The translations under genes and the position numbers were made by a program. DNA of 64,000 nt from JASDSY01 sp041441465. GTDB taxonomy: Bacteria; Muiribacteriota; UBA9980. The notes under the pieces were generated by a model, which worked only from the letters and a program-made list of their open reading frames with translations, was not told where the DNA came from and did no database searches. The stretch lies in the NCBI GenBank assembly GCA_041441465.1, contig JASDSY010000030.1, positions 1 to 64,000 on the forward strand, read 5' to 3'. Below are positions 42,941 to 52,133 of the stretch, piece after piece; position 1 is the first letter of the stretch; the number at the start of each line of letters is the position of its first letter.

Positions 42941-43132
42941 ATGTCCAAGGAAATATTAAAAATAATCTCAACAGACGACGGCAAAGCCATCGAAAAAATT
43001 GAAGGTGATTTAAACGGTGCGATGGATCTGCTAAAAGCGATGAAAAATGATGAAAAAGCGGAATCAAAAGAAAAGGAACCAGAAAAATCAGTATTAACAG
43101 TATCAGTCGCTGAAGCGGCAAGATGCCTGTAA
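42941..43132 (+). CDS. Small hypothetical protein
   Basis: A 63-residue acidic, Lys/Glu-rich protein (MSKEILKIISTDDGKAIEKI and on). The ribosome site is weak and a GTG three codons upstream is possible. A terminator follows within 25 bases. Confidence 0.45.
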   Translation: MSKEILKIISTDDGKAIEKIEGDLNGAMDLLKAMKNDEKAESKEKEPEKSVLTVSVAEAARCL

Positions 43133-43152
43133 TAATTAAAGTTTCAAGGTTT

Positions 43153-43180
43153 ACGCGGGGTTATTCCCGCGTTTTTTTTA
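43153..43180 (+). terminator. Rho-independent terminator
   Basis: ACGCGGG-gttatt-CCCGCGT followed by TTTTTTT. It ends the run of small genes from 42488. Confidence 0.85.
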
Positions 43181-43241
43181 GCCCAAAGAATTTTTAATTA
43201 CGGTATAAGTTTATGTATTAAAATCAAGAGGAGTGATTATT

Positions 43242-43439
43242 ATGTCAAAATATGGTGAAATCAGAGATGCAGTGTCATTAATGGGCTTTTGTGATTCGAC
43301 GGGAAAAAGAATTTCAGCGGAATCAGGGAGCACCTTAAACTTCAGCACTGAAAAAACCAGCATCGACAAAACATCAGCCAGAACAGATACAACTAAAGGC
43401 TGGGTATTTGGTACAACTGAAACAATTAAACTTCAGTAA
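43242..43439 (+). CDS. Small hypothetical protein, paralogue of 42671 gene
   Basis: A 65-residue protein related to the one at 42671 (shared FC, IDKT, T.GWxF blocks). AGAGGAG precedes the ATG. Function unknown; such paired paralogues may be phage-type accessory proteins. Confidence 0.55.
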   Translation: MSKYGEIRDAVSLMGFCDSTGKRISAESGSTLNFSTEKTSIDKTSARTDTTKGWVFGTTETIKLQ

Positions 43440-43451
43440 CCGAATGCAGCA

Positions 43452-43475
43452 AACGCGGGAATGAACCCGCGTTTT
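43452..43475. terminator. Bidirectional terminator
   Basis: AACGCGGG-aatgaa-CCCGCGTT between convergent genes, with a T-rich tail on the plus side and AAC on the other. The arm is almost the same as that at 43153-43180. Confidence 0.75.
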
Positions 43476-43478
43476 ACA

Positions 43479-43865
43479 TTATTTTTTTGTATTATTTTCG
43501 AAACGATCTAAAATGCGCCTTGAAAGATAAGAAAGAGTAGTGCTTCCAATACCGCCGAGACCGAGAAGCGCTGCTGTGGTGTATTGGTTATTAGCATAAT
43601 TTTTTGTAAGGTTATTAATACCGTACCCGGCCCCTGCACCAGCAAGTATAGCGATAATTGCTTTTGTTAAATCGGTTGTCACGGATACATTCGAAGCCAT
43701 TAAATTTCCGAAAGCCGCCGGAATTGAATTCATTGTCAGCGACGGCCCGATTTTAATATAAGTTTCGCGAGTTGGAATAACGCTCTTGCCGTTTATTGTA
43801 ACAGGCTTATTGTACTCAACTTCATCGGTTAATGCGGCAGTTTTTACCTGAATTTTATTATACAT
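43479..43865 (-). CDS. Hypothetical glycine-rich membrane protein
   Basis: A 128-residue protein with a polar N-terminal half and a Gly/Ala-rich hydrophobic half (AIIAILAGAGAGYGINNL, then TTAALLGLGGIGSTTLSYL) that could form a membrane hairpin. The ATG at 43865 follows GAGGTG. Unknown family. Confidence 0.5.
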   Translation of the reverse strand: MYNKIQVKTAALTDEVEYNKPVTINGKSVIPTRETYIKIGPSLTMNSIPAAFGNLMASNVSVTTDLTKAIIAILAGAGAGYGINNLTKNYANNQYTTAALLGLGGIGSTTLSYLSRRILDRFENNTKK

Positions 43866-44068
43866 CTCTATCACCTCACCTTATTTTATGCCTCTATTAA
43901 GTTAGGTGCAATAAAAAATTATATATTGTATAAAAATGGGTTTTATGTTACAATTTTCAAGTTTTTTATATGTTTTTAAGGGACTGGCATTAATAAAATT
44001 GTTTTGTTTTACTTTCATTTAGTTTTAATATGAATTGTAATACTAGAAAATCAATTGTAGGAGGAAAA

Positions 44069-45406
44069 ATGTCTAAGAAGAGTTTTACTAAAACTTATGA
44101 AAATGTTGTAGATTTAGCCATTTTTTATACTAAAAAAATGAAGTTAAATAAGTTTTATTTTGAAGAGTACGATATAATAAAAAAACAAATTGAAAAAGTT
44201 TCTCATGGACAATATGAAAAAATCATAGAAAAAATTAAACCAGAACATGAATTTGTTGGTGTTGTGAAACAATTTTTATATGAAAATTATACTTTTTCGT
44301 GTCAAAATATTTTATCAAAATTTAATGTTAAGATTGTAATAGTAACACCAGAAGGTAAATTTTGGGAAGAATATGTTAATTTTTTTGACTATGAAAATGT
44401 TATTAAAGTATGTAATATAATGGCTGATCAAAACTTAAAAGAAGTTTATGAATTATTAATTCCAATATTTGAAGAGTTATATGAAAATTTTTATAATATT
44501 CTTGACGTTTTTTGTAAAAAATATGAAATAAAATTCCCGATATGCCGTGACACTCTTTTTAAAGTTGAAGAGGAACTTTTTAAAGTAAAACATGGAATAA
44601 GCCAAAACATAAAAGAAATAGATGAAGATATAGAAAAAGAAGAAGTTTTAATCGAAGTTGCTGAAGATAAAATTAATAATGAAGCAATAAAAAATTTTAA
44701 GACAGAAAGAACACGAATGAATTTTCAAGATAATTTTCGGAAATATTTTACAATCTTAAATGATGCAGTTGTTTTTAAAGGTGAAAATCATGAATTGTTT
44801 AAAGAAAATTTTATTGATGCAGAAGGTTATATAAAATTTAAAGTAAAAGCTAATCCTGGACTTAATCTGGATATTGTTTGTACAATTATTAGAAATCAAC
44901 TTAATAAATTGGTTGAAATTCGAAATGAATATAATAATATTTATAAAGATATTGAAGCATTAAATATATTTGAAAAATGGTTAGAAGATAATAACAAAAA
45001 AATTTCGACTAAACGTTCATTTAAAATAATTGCTAATAAATTTAAAATGCCGACAAATACTGTAAAAACAAAATGGCATAAAGCTTATGAGCTAATATAT
45101 GGAGAAAGATATAATCCAGATTTATTTAAGGAAAAATTTAAAAAAGAATTAGAAGAAAGTAGTAATGATAGACTAACTAAAGCGCATCTTTTATGTACAA
45201 AATGTAAAGGTGCATGCTATGATGACCCAGATGCAATACCGTGTGCAGAGTTTTTTAAGATAGCGCCAGAAGAAAGAGCAAATTATAGAGATGAATTGTC
45301 GCTTAATCCGAATTATTTTGAAACATATAGTCCAGAAATTTCGAAGGCTGGTCGTAGGTCTCAGCGAGAGGCTAAACGTCATACAGATTTTAATGATGAA
45401 CATTAA
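44069..45406 (+). CDS. Hypothetical helix-rich protein with C-terminal Cys cluster
   Basis: A 445-residue protein, very AT-rich and helical. A helix-turn-helix-like stretch lies near residues 310-345 (STKRSFKIIANKFKMPTNTV), and a C-terminal cluster CTKCKGACYDDPDAIPC could bind metal. GGAGGAAAAA precedes the ATG. The layout might suit a DNA-binding accessory of the large primase downstream, but no family is recognised. Confidence 0.55.
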   Translation: MSKKSFTKTYENVVDLAIFYTKKMKLNKFYFEEYDIIKKQIEKVSHGQYEKIIEKIKPEHEFVGVVKQFLYENYTFSCQNILSKFNVKIVIVTPEGKFWEEYVNFFDYENVIKVCNIMADQNLKEVYELLIPIFEELYENFYNILDVFCKKYEIKFPICRDTLFKVEEELFKVKHGISQNIKEIDEDIEKEEVLIEVAEDKINNEAIKNFKTERTRMNFQDNFRKYFTILNDAVVFKGENHELFKENFIDAEGYIKFKVKANPGLNLDIVCTIIRNQLNKLVEIRNEYNNIYKDIEALNIFEKWLEDNNKKISTKRSFKIIANKFKMPTNTVKTKWHKAYELIYGERYNPDLFKEKFKKELEESSNDRLTKAHLLCTKCKGACYDDPDAIPCAEFFKIAPEERANYRDELSLNPNYFETYSPEISKAGRRSQREAKRHTDFNDEH

Positions 45407-45453
45407 AATATTCATTCAATAACTTTATATAAAAATTAAATTCTTATTATATC

Positions 45454-45487
45454 AAAGCTCTTAAGGCTACGCTTTAAGAGCTTTTTT
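45454..45487 (+). terminator. Rho-independent terminator
   Basis: AAAGCTCTTAA pairs with TTAAGAGCTTT around a 9-base loop and is followed by a T-run. Confidence 0.88.
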
Positions 45488-45658
45488 GTTATTTATTTAA
45501 GTTTCATACTTTAAAACTAAACATAAATAAGTTGGTAAAAAAATATGAATCATAGCATTGGTTTTGTTATTTGAAATTTAAATAAAGTTTTAAAAAAATG
45601 GGGTACCCCATTTTAAATCGCCCTGTATATATAGGAAGTATTTTTAAAAAAATTAAAA

Positions 45659-45743
45659 GGAGGTAAATTAAAATGTCATAAAATCTTAAAATTTATAACT
45701 TGGTGAAAAATAAAAAACCGAAAGGACTGATCCTCCTGTCGGT
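45659..45743 (+). promoter_or_regulatory. Two-codon minimal frame plus terminator-like hairpin
   Basis: A strong GGAGG (45659-45663) precedes ATG TCA TAA (45673-45681), a start-Ser-stop frame. A hairpin ACCGA/TCGGT with inner AGGA/TCCT follows (45717-45743), then TTCTTTGTT. This resembles a translated leader and attenuator about 135 bp ahead of the primase gene. It may also be a gene remnant. Confidence 0.45.
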
Positions 45744-45878
45744 TCTTTGTTCAGATTGCTTTTTGATAATTAAATATTGTTTATTAATCTTATTATACAT
45801 TAACGTGTGTAATATTTCAATCTTTTTTATATTATTTTAAGTGCCGCGTATTTTTTTACGTGGCAAGGAGGAAACTAA

Positions 45879-48800
45879 ATGAAGACATTTAAAACTTTTA
45901 ATAAAAAGCCTTATAGGTATTATCAACTTCAACGGATAGATAACTCTCAGAAACTTATAGAAGTATCGGCAGCAACACAAATATATAATAACGATACTCA
46001 AGATACTACAATTTGCTATTCAACAACAGCTTATAAAATTCCTAATGATGTGGACATTAATTTAATACCTGCTGAAAATATTAATGAATACTGCCTGGAT
46101 AATTTCGATTTTCAACAAAATTGTGTTTTAAATTTTGATATTAAAAAAACAGAAAATAAAACACATTACGAGGAAAAATTAAATAACCTTACAAGTTGTA
46201 TAGTAAAGCTTGCTAAAAATATGCAAAATGAAGGCTGGCAACTTAATAAAGATTTTTTTGTATATTTTAATGGAAACGATGGATACAAACTTATAATACC
46301 GGCAACCGTTATTGGTACAGAATATAAATGCGGGGAATTTAAAAAAGCTCAATTAGATATGGAGCATATTGCAGATAATATAATTAATCTTTGTGGCTAT
46401 CAGGTAACCAACGATTTAAATAGTTGGCTTAATAAGACATCTTTTGAAAAAGGCTATGTTGTACTTACAGGTTATTCTGTCAATTTAAAAGAAAACGGCA
46501 TGTTATCTTTTTTCTTGGATAGTGGTGATTTATCAGCAAATATCGACTTAAATATGATTCGCAAAAAATCCAAAAATATAATGACTAATAAGGCTAAAAA
46601 GATTGATTTTTCGAGTCTTAAACTTGAAAAAAATGAAAGGTTATTAAGTGCCATATTTAAAAATTCTATACGCGTAAATGAAATTAAAGCAAATTCACTG
46701 CTTGTTTCAAATACCGATCGATCTTTACAAATTAAAGTTGATAACTTTGATGAATTATATTCACAATATAAAAAGGCTAATTTTAGGTTAATTAGAACAA
46801 AGGGATACAATCCAAAATATCAAGATTACTCTAAAGATGCTTATTCTAATGCTAAAGAACCTATAGAAAAAAACTTCACAAGTTCTGATTTTAAAGAAAG
46901 TTCGTATGAAGAAATAAAACAACATATCGAAAATGGAGGGTGGTTGGGTGTTTTAATTCCCAAAGGTTATATTTCATTGGATATAGATAAAGATCATCAT
47001 TCTATAGATCAGGCGCTTGAAGTTATAAAAAAAAGGAATTATAAAACTAATCTTGCAAAAACTAAAAATGGTTATCATGCGTATTTTAAAGATCTTGCTG
47101 ATTTAAAAGGTTCAACCGATGTTTTTGTGAAACATGGATATAAATTAACTTATCGTGCTGGTGGTAAAAACTATGTTGTAGTTCCTCCATCGGATGGCCG
47201 TGAATGGATTGGCAATATAAATGATATGGATTCGCTTTTGGAGTTGCCGGCAGAGTTTCAGCCTTTAAATGATAAGGATATAAATGACCTCGGTCGAGCA
47301 GTTGCTACACAATTAAGATATTGTTGGAAAAAAGAATTTTTAAGCGGTAATGATCATATAGATATGGCGTTTATGGGTTGGCTTGTAAAAAAGCTTAAGT
47401 ATGATTTTGCAAGTGTTGAAAAGTTGTTTAAGATGATATATCAAGATGAATACGATGAAAATAAAACTCGTATAAATTTTGAACGACTTCCAGAAATTGA
47501 TGCGGCAACAGGATTTAAAACTTTATGCGATGCTATAAACAAAACAGAAGGGTTATCGTATTTAATTGAGCTTTTGAATTGGTTTGGAAAGGCTAACGAC
47601 ACTAGCAATATAGGTGACAATAATATAAAATCATGCGAATCATTTTTGAGTGAAGAAGAATTAGGATTAAATATTATTGGCTATAACAGCGCTCGAAAAA
47701 TTTTGATATGGAATGCCGGTAAAATACATGCAATGCCAATGACAGAAATTAATAAAAATACTTATCAATTATTAACTGGTAAAACGGTTAGTGATAATAA
47801 AGATAATCCAAAACCGTGGCTTATGATATCTAAAAGTATAATTGATATTGCTCATAAGAAAGGATTAGTTGATGAAAACGAAAAAATTAAAACAGGAGTT
47901 TGGAATTTTGAAAATAACTTTTTTATAATATCTGGATTAAAAGTGCTTAAGGTAGATAGTAAAACTAATGTTGTTACGGAATTAAAGATGCCAGTTATAT
48001 CGTCAAATGAAGGAAAAGGTAAAAATATATTACTAGCGTTAAATCCTAATACCGGCTGGCTTAATGTGGAGCATTTTAATAATATAATGGCATCGGAAGA
48101 GAATAAAATTACATTACTTAAAAATACATATAAAAAATTATATGACATTATTTCCCAGTGGTGTTGGAAATCACCTGAAATGCTTAACTATGTAACTGCT
48201 GCTGTTATGCTGACACCTTTACAACAAATAATGCAATGGCGGCCTATAATATACTTAACAGGTGAACGTAATAGCGGAAAAACATATTTTCATGAAAAAA
48301 TACTTTCTGGATTGTTTTCATCTCTTACATTACGTCAGGACAGAACGACCGCTCATAGTGTACTTCAAACTTATGGTAATACAAGTCATATTATGATATT
48401 GGATGAATTTGAAAAATACAAAAAAATAATGAAGATTCTTGAATATTTAAAAATGTGTGGTCGAGGCGGAGTTGCTAAATCAGGAACTCCAGGTGAAGAA
48501 GCATTTGAGTACAAAATAAAACATATGCCATGGTTGAGTTCAACTTCACCACAATTTAATGATGCAGCTCAGGTATCTCGGATGATTATATTTGATTTAA
48601 TTAAACCCGCAGATCGTAAAACTCCCAACTTACCAAATGATGAAAAATTATCTGAACTTGGGACTGAAATTATAGCAGCACTTATAAAAATCTGGCCTTT
48701 ATTGGATGAACAGTATGACTATTATCATAAAAATGCTTCTCTTTTTGAGTGTGACAGTCGTATGCTTGAAAACTCAGCTTATATGCTTGCTATACAAAAT

Positions 48801-49295
48801 ATAGTAACAGACGTTGATAAAGCAAAAGTTAAATTGCCTGCTTTTATTGCTACACCGATTATCGAAGATCGCGATAATATACTAAACCAAATTTTATGTA
48901 GTCAAATAAATATTAATGAGGGGAGTAGAACTATTAAAACTAATATTACAGATGCTTTAATTTCAGATTTTAAAGACCTTTCCCAACAGTGCTATATTGG
49001 AAAAAACTATGGAATACGTTTTTATCTTGATGATAGTTATAAAAAATGGCTTGCTATTAATGAAAATTTGGTTAAAAGGTATCTTCTTAAGGATCTTCCA
49101 GAATATCAAGAAAAGAATATATCGACAGCTCTTTTAAGAATTCCCGGTGCTAAAAAAAATAAAATAAGACTTGGTAATAGCAACAGTAATCCACAGCATT
49201 GTGTATTAATACCGATTGAAGAAACGCCTTTTTATGAAAAAAAAGATGTCAATGATAATGTAGTGACTGCTATTGCTGACACTCCGCTTGAATAA
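45879..49295 (+). CDS. Large primase-helicase with two primase-like domains
   Basis: A 1138-residue replication protein. Residues 1-250 or so resemble an archaeo-eukaryotic primase-like module (VLNFDIKKTENK and FVYFNGNDGYKLIIPA). Residues 330-465 look like a second, Prim-Pol domain, with DxD in YISLDIDKDHH (about 365), KTKNGYHAYFK and YVVVPPSDGREW. The C-terminal helicase-like ATPase has Walker A LTGERNSGKTYF (about 795-806) and Walker B HIMILDEFEKY. Together these can prime and unwind, as in self-replicating phages and plasmids. Carrying two primase-type domains is unusual; the first may be inactive. GGAGG precedes the ATG. Confidence 0.78.
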   Translation: MKTFKTFNKKPYRYYQLQRIDNSQKLIEVSAATQIYNNDTQDTTICYSTTAYKIPNDVDINLIPAENINEYCLDNFDFQQNCVLNFDIKKTENKTHYEEKLNNLTSCIVKLAKNMQNEGWQLNKDFFVYFNGNDGYKLIIPATVIGTEYKCGEFKKAQLDMEHIADNIINLCGYQVTNDLNSWLNKTSFEKGYVVLTGYSVNLKENGMLSFFLDSGDLSANIDLNMIRKKSKNIMTNKAKKIDFSSLKLEKNERLLSAIFKNSIRVNEIKANSLLVSNTDRSLQIKVDNFDELYSQYKKANFRLIRTKGYNPKYQDYSKDAYSNAKEPIEKNFTSSDFKESSYEEIKQHIENGGWLGVLIPKGYISLDIDKDHHSIDQALEVIKKRNYKTNLAKTKNGYHAYFKDLADLKGSTDVFVKHGYKLTYRAGGKNYVVVPPSDGREWIGNINDMDSLLELPAEFQPLNDKDINDLGRAVATQLRYCWKKEFLSGNDHIDMAFMGWLVKKLKYDFASVEKLFKMIYQDEYDENKTRINFERLPEIDAATGFKTLCDAINKTEGLSYLIELLNWFGKANDTSNIGDNNIKSCESFLSEEELGLNIIGYNSARKILIWNAGKIHAMPMTEINKNTYQLLTGKTVSDNKDNPKPWLMISKSIIDIAHKKGLVDENEKIKTGVWNFENNFFIISGLKVLKVDSKTNVVTELKMPVISSNEGKGKNILLALNPNTGWLNVEHFNNIMASEENKITLLKNTYKKLYDIISQWCWKSPEMLNYVTAAVMLTPLQQIMQWRPIIYLTGERNSGKTYFHEKILSGLFSSLTLRQDRTTAHSVLQTYGNTSHIMILDEFEKYKKIMKILEYLKMCGRGGVAKSGTPGEEAFEYKIKHMPWLSSTSPQFNDAAQVSRMIIFDLIKPADRKTPNLPNDEKLSELGTEIIAALIKIWPLLDEQYDYYHKNASLFECDSRMLENSAYMLAIQNIVTDVDKAKVKLPAFIATPIIEDRDNILNQILCSQININEGSRTIKTNITDALISDFKDLSQQCYIGKNYGIRFYLDDSYKKWLAINENLVKRYLLKDLPEYQEKNISTALLRIPGAKKNKIRLGNSNSNPQHCVLIPIEETPFYEKKDVNDNVVTAIADTPLE

Positions 49296-49668
49296 CTTTT
49301 AAAAGTATTTTTATGGAAATTGGAACATGTTAGAATGTAAGTTGGAACTCTAAAAATAATCATAAAAATAGTACTTATAATAACATTGTTCCAATGTTCC
49401 ATGAAAAACTTATATATGAATATTTGATATTTTTTTATAAAAAAAGGCTGGAAATTAAAATTTTTTTAAGTTCGCAAAAATATAATTGTAGATAATATTA
49501 AATGTGGTACAGTTGGAACCCTGGAACTAAATGACTATAAGTCTTATTAAATCTATTATTTCAAGATTCCATTGACTGTGCCACGGCTTATTTTATAAAT
49601 GTTAGCAATATACGTATTAACCAATATGAAGCAATATATAGTTATAAGTAAATATAAGGAGTTGTAGC
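49296..49668. repeat. GGAAC-type motif region, right copy
   Basis: No gene. GTTCCAATGTTCCATG near 49395, TTGGAACATG and TTGGAACTCT near 49320-49352, and GGAAC-cc-TGGAACTAAAT near 49514 repeat the theme of 37411-37500. They could be binding sites of the primase-helicase or of Xis/Int. Confidence 0.45.
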
Positions 49669-49935
49669 ATGAGTGATAATATTGAAATTAAAAAAAATAC
49701 ATCTGAGGAAGTGAATATGGAAAATCAAGTTAATGTAAAAAATCCAAGACTAACAGTTAATGCACGAGAAATAGCAAAATTTATAGGTATTAGCTATTGG
49801 TCCGTTTTAGAAATGTGTAAACGTGGCGAAATTCCATATATACCAGTGGGAAAAAAGAAACTTTTTAGATTAGATTCAATAGAACAGTGGCTGACTTTGC
49901 GTGAAAGCAGCACAATAAAAAAAGATTTAATATAA
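49669..49935 (+). CDS. Excisionase-type HTH_17 protein
   Basis: An 88-residue winged helix protein: NAREIAKFIGISYWSVLEMC, then KRGEIPYIPVGKKKLFRLDS. This is the MerR-like HTH_17 fold of excisionases and small regulators. It directly precedes the integrase, so it is the likely recombination directionality factor. AAGGAG precedes the ATG. Confidence 0.85.
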   Translation: MSDNIEIKKNTSEEVNMENQVNVKNPRLTVNAREIAKFIGISYWSVLEMCKRGEIPYIPVGKKKLFRLDSIEQWLTLRESSTIKKDLI

Positions 49936-50017
49936 TATTAATCGAAAAAAACTCTAAAAATATGATGAGACTTGCGTAAATTTGCAGGTCTCTTTTAGTT
50001 AAGGAGGAATATTTTAT

Positions 50018-51178
50018 ATGGCAAGAGGATATATTGAAAAACGCGGCGATACTTGGCGTCTTGTGTATCCAGGGGGAACCGGACCTGACGGCAAGCGCGT
50101 GAAACATACTAAAAAAATTAAAGTGGTGAACAAACGTGAAGCAGAGAAAGAATTAATAAAATTCGGAACTGAAGTTGAAAGCGGTATGGTAATGAGTGTT
50201 AAGCCCTTAACACTGAAAGAGTTTGCCGAAAGATGGATTGCAGAGTATGCTGAAAGGCAGTTGGCTCCAAAAACACTCGCTGACTATAAGCAGCAGCTTA
50301 AAGACCGTATTATTCCAAAATTAGGCAATCTCAAACTCGATCAAATAACACCGCTTCATCTTATGAAATACTACAATTATTTGCGTTCTGAAAATATAAG
50401 GCTTGATGGTAAGTCAGGAAAGTTGTCTGAAAAAACCGTTCAAAAGAATCATATGCTTATATCGTCGATACTTCAAAAAGCTGTCAATTGGCAAATGCTT
50501 GCAAGTAACCCTTCGCGGCGTGTTGAAAAACCTAAGCCAGTTAAAAAAAGGGTTATTTGTTATAACGAAGCGCAAACAAAAATTCTTTTTGAAAAAATAA
50601 AAGATGAACCTTTGAAATATCAGTTAGCTATATTCATAGCTGTGTTATGCGGAATAAGACTCGGAGAATTGCTGGGGTTGGAGTGGAAGGATATTAATTT
50701 TGAAAGGAAAACTTTAATGATTCAACGTGCCAGTCAGTATGTTAACAATATTGGAATTATAACGAAAATGCCTAAAAATGAAAGTTCGATCAGGAAAATT
50801 TCAATATCGTTACTGCTTACAGATATGTTTCAGAAATATAAAGAAGCACAGGCGGATGAAATAGCAAAGGTAGGCAGTCTCTGGAATGCTACTGACAGAT
50901 TATTTACGCAATGGAATGGAAAGCCGATGCATCCGAGTGCGATTACACACTGGTTTGAACGGTTTTTAAAAAGAAATGAGTTGCCGGTAATAAATTTTCA
51001 TGCGTTGCGTCATACTTCGGCGACATTACTTATTGCTAAAGGTGTTCATCCCAAAACTATAAGCAGTCGTCTCGGGCATGCAAATATTTCAACTACCATG
51101 GATATTTATGGTCATGCACTCGAAGCAACCGACAAGGTGGCCGCAGAAAAGCTGGATGAGATAATAACTGAAGATTAA
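50018..51178 (+). CDS. Tyrosine site-specific integrase
   Basis: A 386-residue phage-type integrase. An AP2-like arm-binding N-terminus (GYIEKRGDTWRLVYPGG), a SAM-like core-binding domain (LTLKEFAERWIAEYAERQLA) and the catalytic domain follow. The catalytic residues are visible: Arg in CGIRLGELLGL, HALRHTSATLL (HxxR), His in SRLGHANIS and Tyr in MDIYGHALE. Length and order are normal, so it looks active. It ends 124 bp before the right 75-bp repeat, the usual position beside attR. GGAGG precedes the ATG. Confidence 0.93.
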   Translation: MARGYIEKRGDTWRLVYPGGTGPDGKRVKHTKKIKVVNKREAEKELIKFGTEVESGMVMSVKPLTLKEFAERWIAEYAERQLAPKTLADYKQQLKDRIIPKLGNLKLDQITPLHLMKYYNYLRSENIRLDGKSGKLSEKTVQKNHMLISSILQKAVNWQMLASNPSRRVEKPKPVKKRVICYNEAQTKILFEKIKDEPLKYQLAIFIAVLCGIRLGELLGLEWKDINFERKTLMIQRASQYVNNIGIITKMPKNESSIRKISISLLLTDMFQKYKEAQADEIAKVGSLWNATDRLFTQWNGKPMHPSAITHWFERFLKRNELPVINFHALRHTSATLLIAKGVHPKTISSRLGHANISTTMDIYGHALEATDKVAAEKLDEIITED

Positions 51179-51180
51179 GA

Positions 51181-51218
51181 ACAAATCCCTTGTAGCAAGT
51201 ACGCTATGAGGGATTTGT
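51181..51218 (+). terminator. Terminator of the integrase gene
   Basis: ACAAATCCCT pairs with AGGGATTTGT around TGTAGCAAGTACGCTATG. A similar loop and stem (CTTGTAACAATTACACTATG) occurs at 52112-52140 near the Vsr gene, suggesting both came from integrase 3' ends. Confidence 0.75.
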
Positions 51219-51239
51219 TAATTAAATTATTATTTTATT

Positions 51240-51262
51240 TTGGTCCCCAAAACGGTCCCCGG
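51240..51262. repeat. Tandem GGTCCCC motif, candidate integrase arm site
   Basis: TGGTCCCCAAAACGGTCCCC repeats GGTCCCC at 12-bp spacing, as at 18440. GGTGGCAAAATGGTGGCAG near 52052 has the same spacing. Position between int and att suggests arm-type binding. Confidence 0.4.
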
Positions 51263-51301
51263 ACTGTCAAAAACCTCAAAATTCGATTTCCCTAAAAAAG
51301 C

Positions 51302-51376
51302 AAAAACCCCCGTTTTCACGGAGGTTTCTTTCATGCCCCTAGGCGGATTTGAACCACCGGCACACGGTTTAGGAAA
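51302..51376. repeat. Right 75-bp attachment repeat
   Basis: Identical to 18248-18322. It carries the same tRNA 3' half and terminator on the minus strand. The distance between copies is 33,054 bp, the predicted element length. The sequence beyond each repeat differs (TGAGC against AGTGG), as expected at true junctions. Confidence 0.88.
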
Positions 51377-51826
51377 GTGGTTCACCTCATTAGTTTATGG
51401 TGGTTAATTTTTGAAATCTTTTGAAAAATCATGGTTTTATTATTTGTGGTTTAAGTGTTATAAAGTACATTTGTGTATGTTTTTGAAATTTTTGCTGCCA
51501 ATTCTGCTGCCAACTTTTAAAAGAAATCTGCAGCTAAAACTCGAAAAATATAGATGTTTTTATAGCCCTATTCACCCGATAATTATTTATAAAATTATAG
51601 GTGAATTTGATTTTAATGTCAAGGTAATTTTTATATAGTACATCTTATAAAAAAATTCCAGCATATATTTTTCTTGATTTCTTGAAATTCGGAAAACTTT
51701 CTGAGCCGCAATATGAGCCGAAAAAAATATAGAAATTTTTAATTAATAACAATTAAGGTCAATTTATTTTTATTGTTTTTTAAAATTTTGGTGGCAAAAG
51801 TAAAAATAAGGTCAAAATAAGAACGA
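51377..51826. other. AT-rich gap with decayed integrase-end sequence
   Basis: No intact gene. GCTGCCAATTCTGCTGCC near 51493 has the same two-unit, 12-bp-spaced form as the arm-type motifs and may mark another old junction. Confidence 0.4.
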
Positions 51827-51861
51827 AAAAAGGGGCTTCACGATTTAGTGAAACCCCTTTT
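51827..51861. terminator. Terminator following tRNA-Ser remnant
   Basis: AAAAGGGG-c-TTCAC pairs with GTGAA-a-CCCCTTTT. On the minus strand it follows the tRNA-Ser 3' end after a few bases. Confidence 0.8.
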
Positions 51862-51867
51862 CGTTAG

Positions 51868-51940
51868 CGGAGAGACTGAGATTTGAACTCAGGTTCCCGA
51901 TTTTGTCAGGAAATTCGATTTCGAGTCGTAATTACCGCAT
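51868..51940 (-). pseudogene. tRNA-Ser(CGA) 3' part, 5' part lost
   Basis: Minus strand: anticodon loop CTCGAAA (anticodon CGA), long variable arm, T-arm CTGAG-TTCAAAT-CTCAG, acceptor TCTCTCC, discriminator G, no CCA. The anticodon stem has one A-A mismatch. The D-arm is degenerate and no matching 5' acceptor strand (GGAGAGA) is found within 100 bp. It is probably a second island attachment scar. Confidence 0.7.
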
Positions 51941-52133
51941 TTCAACTCTTTTATACTATTTTGTCATTTCTTTCTATTTATGCTGTTTTTGATCGTAAAA
52001 CACAAATCTACATTTCATTTATTTTCAATAAATTTTAATATTTTTTTTATTTTTGGTGGCAAAATGGTGGCAGAAAATTAATCAACATTATAATTATCTT
52101 TAGATAAAAAAAGAATCTCTTGTAACAATTACA
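51941..52133. other. Noncoding stretch with arm-like motif
   Basis: Holds GGTGGCAAAATGGTGGCAG (about 52052-52070) and the hairpin loop shared with the integrase terminator. No gene. Confidence 0.45.

Noticed and set aside
51493..51512. Minus-strand TTGGCAGCAGAATTGG as a sigma-54 promoter
   Set aside because: The -12 half is TTGG rather than TTGC, there is no target gene, and the repeat structure explains it better.
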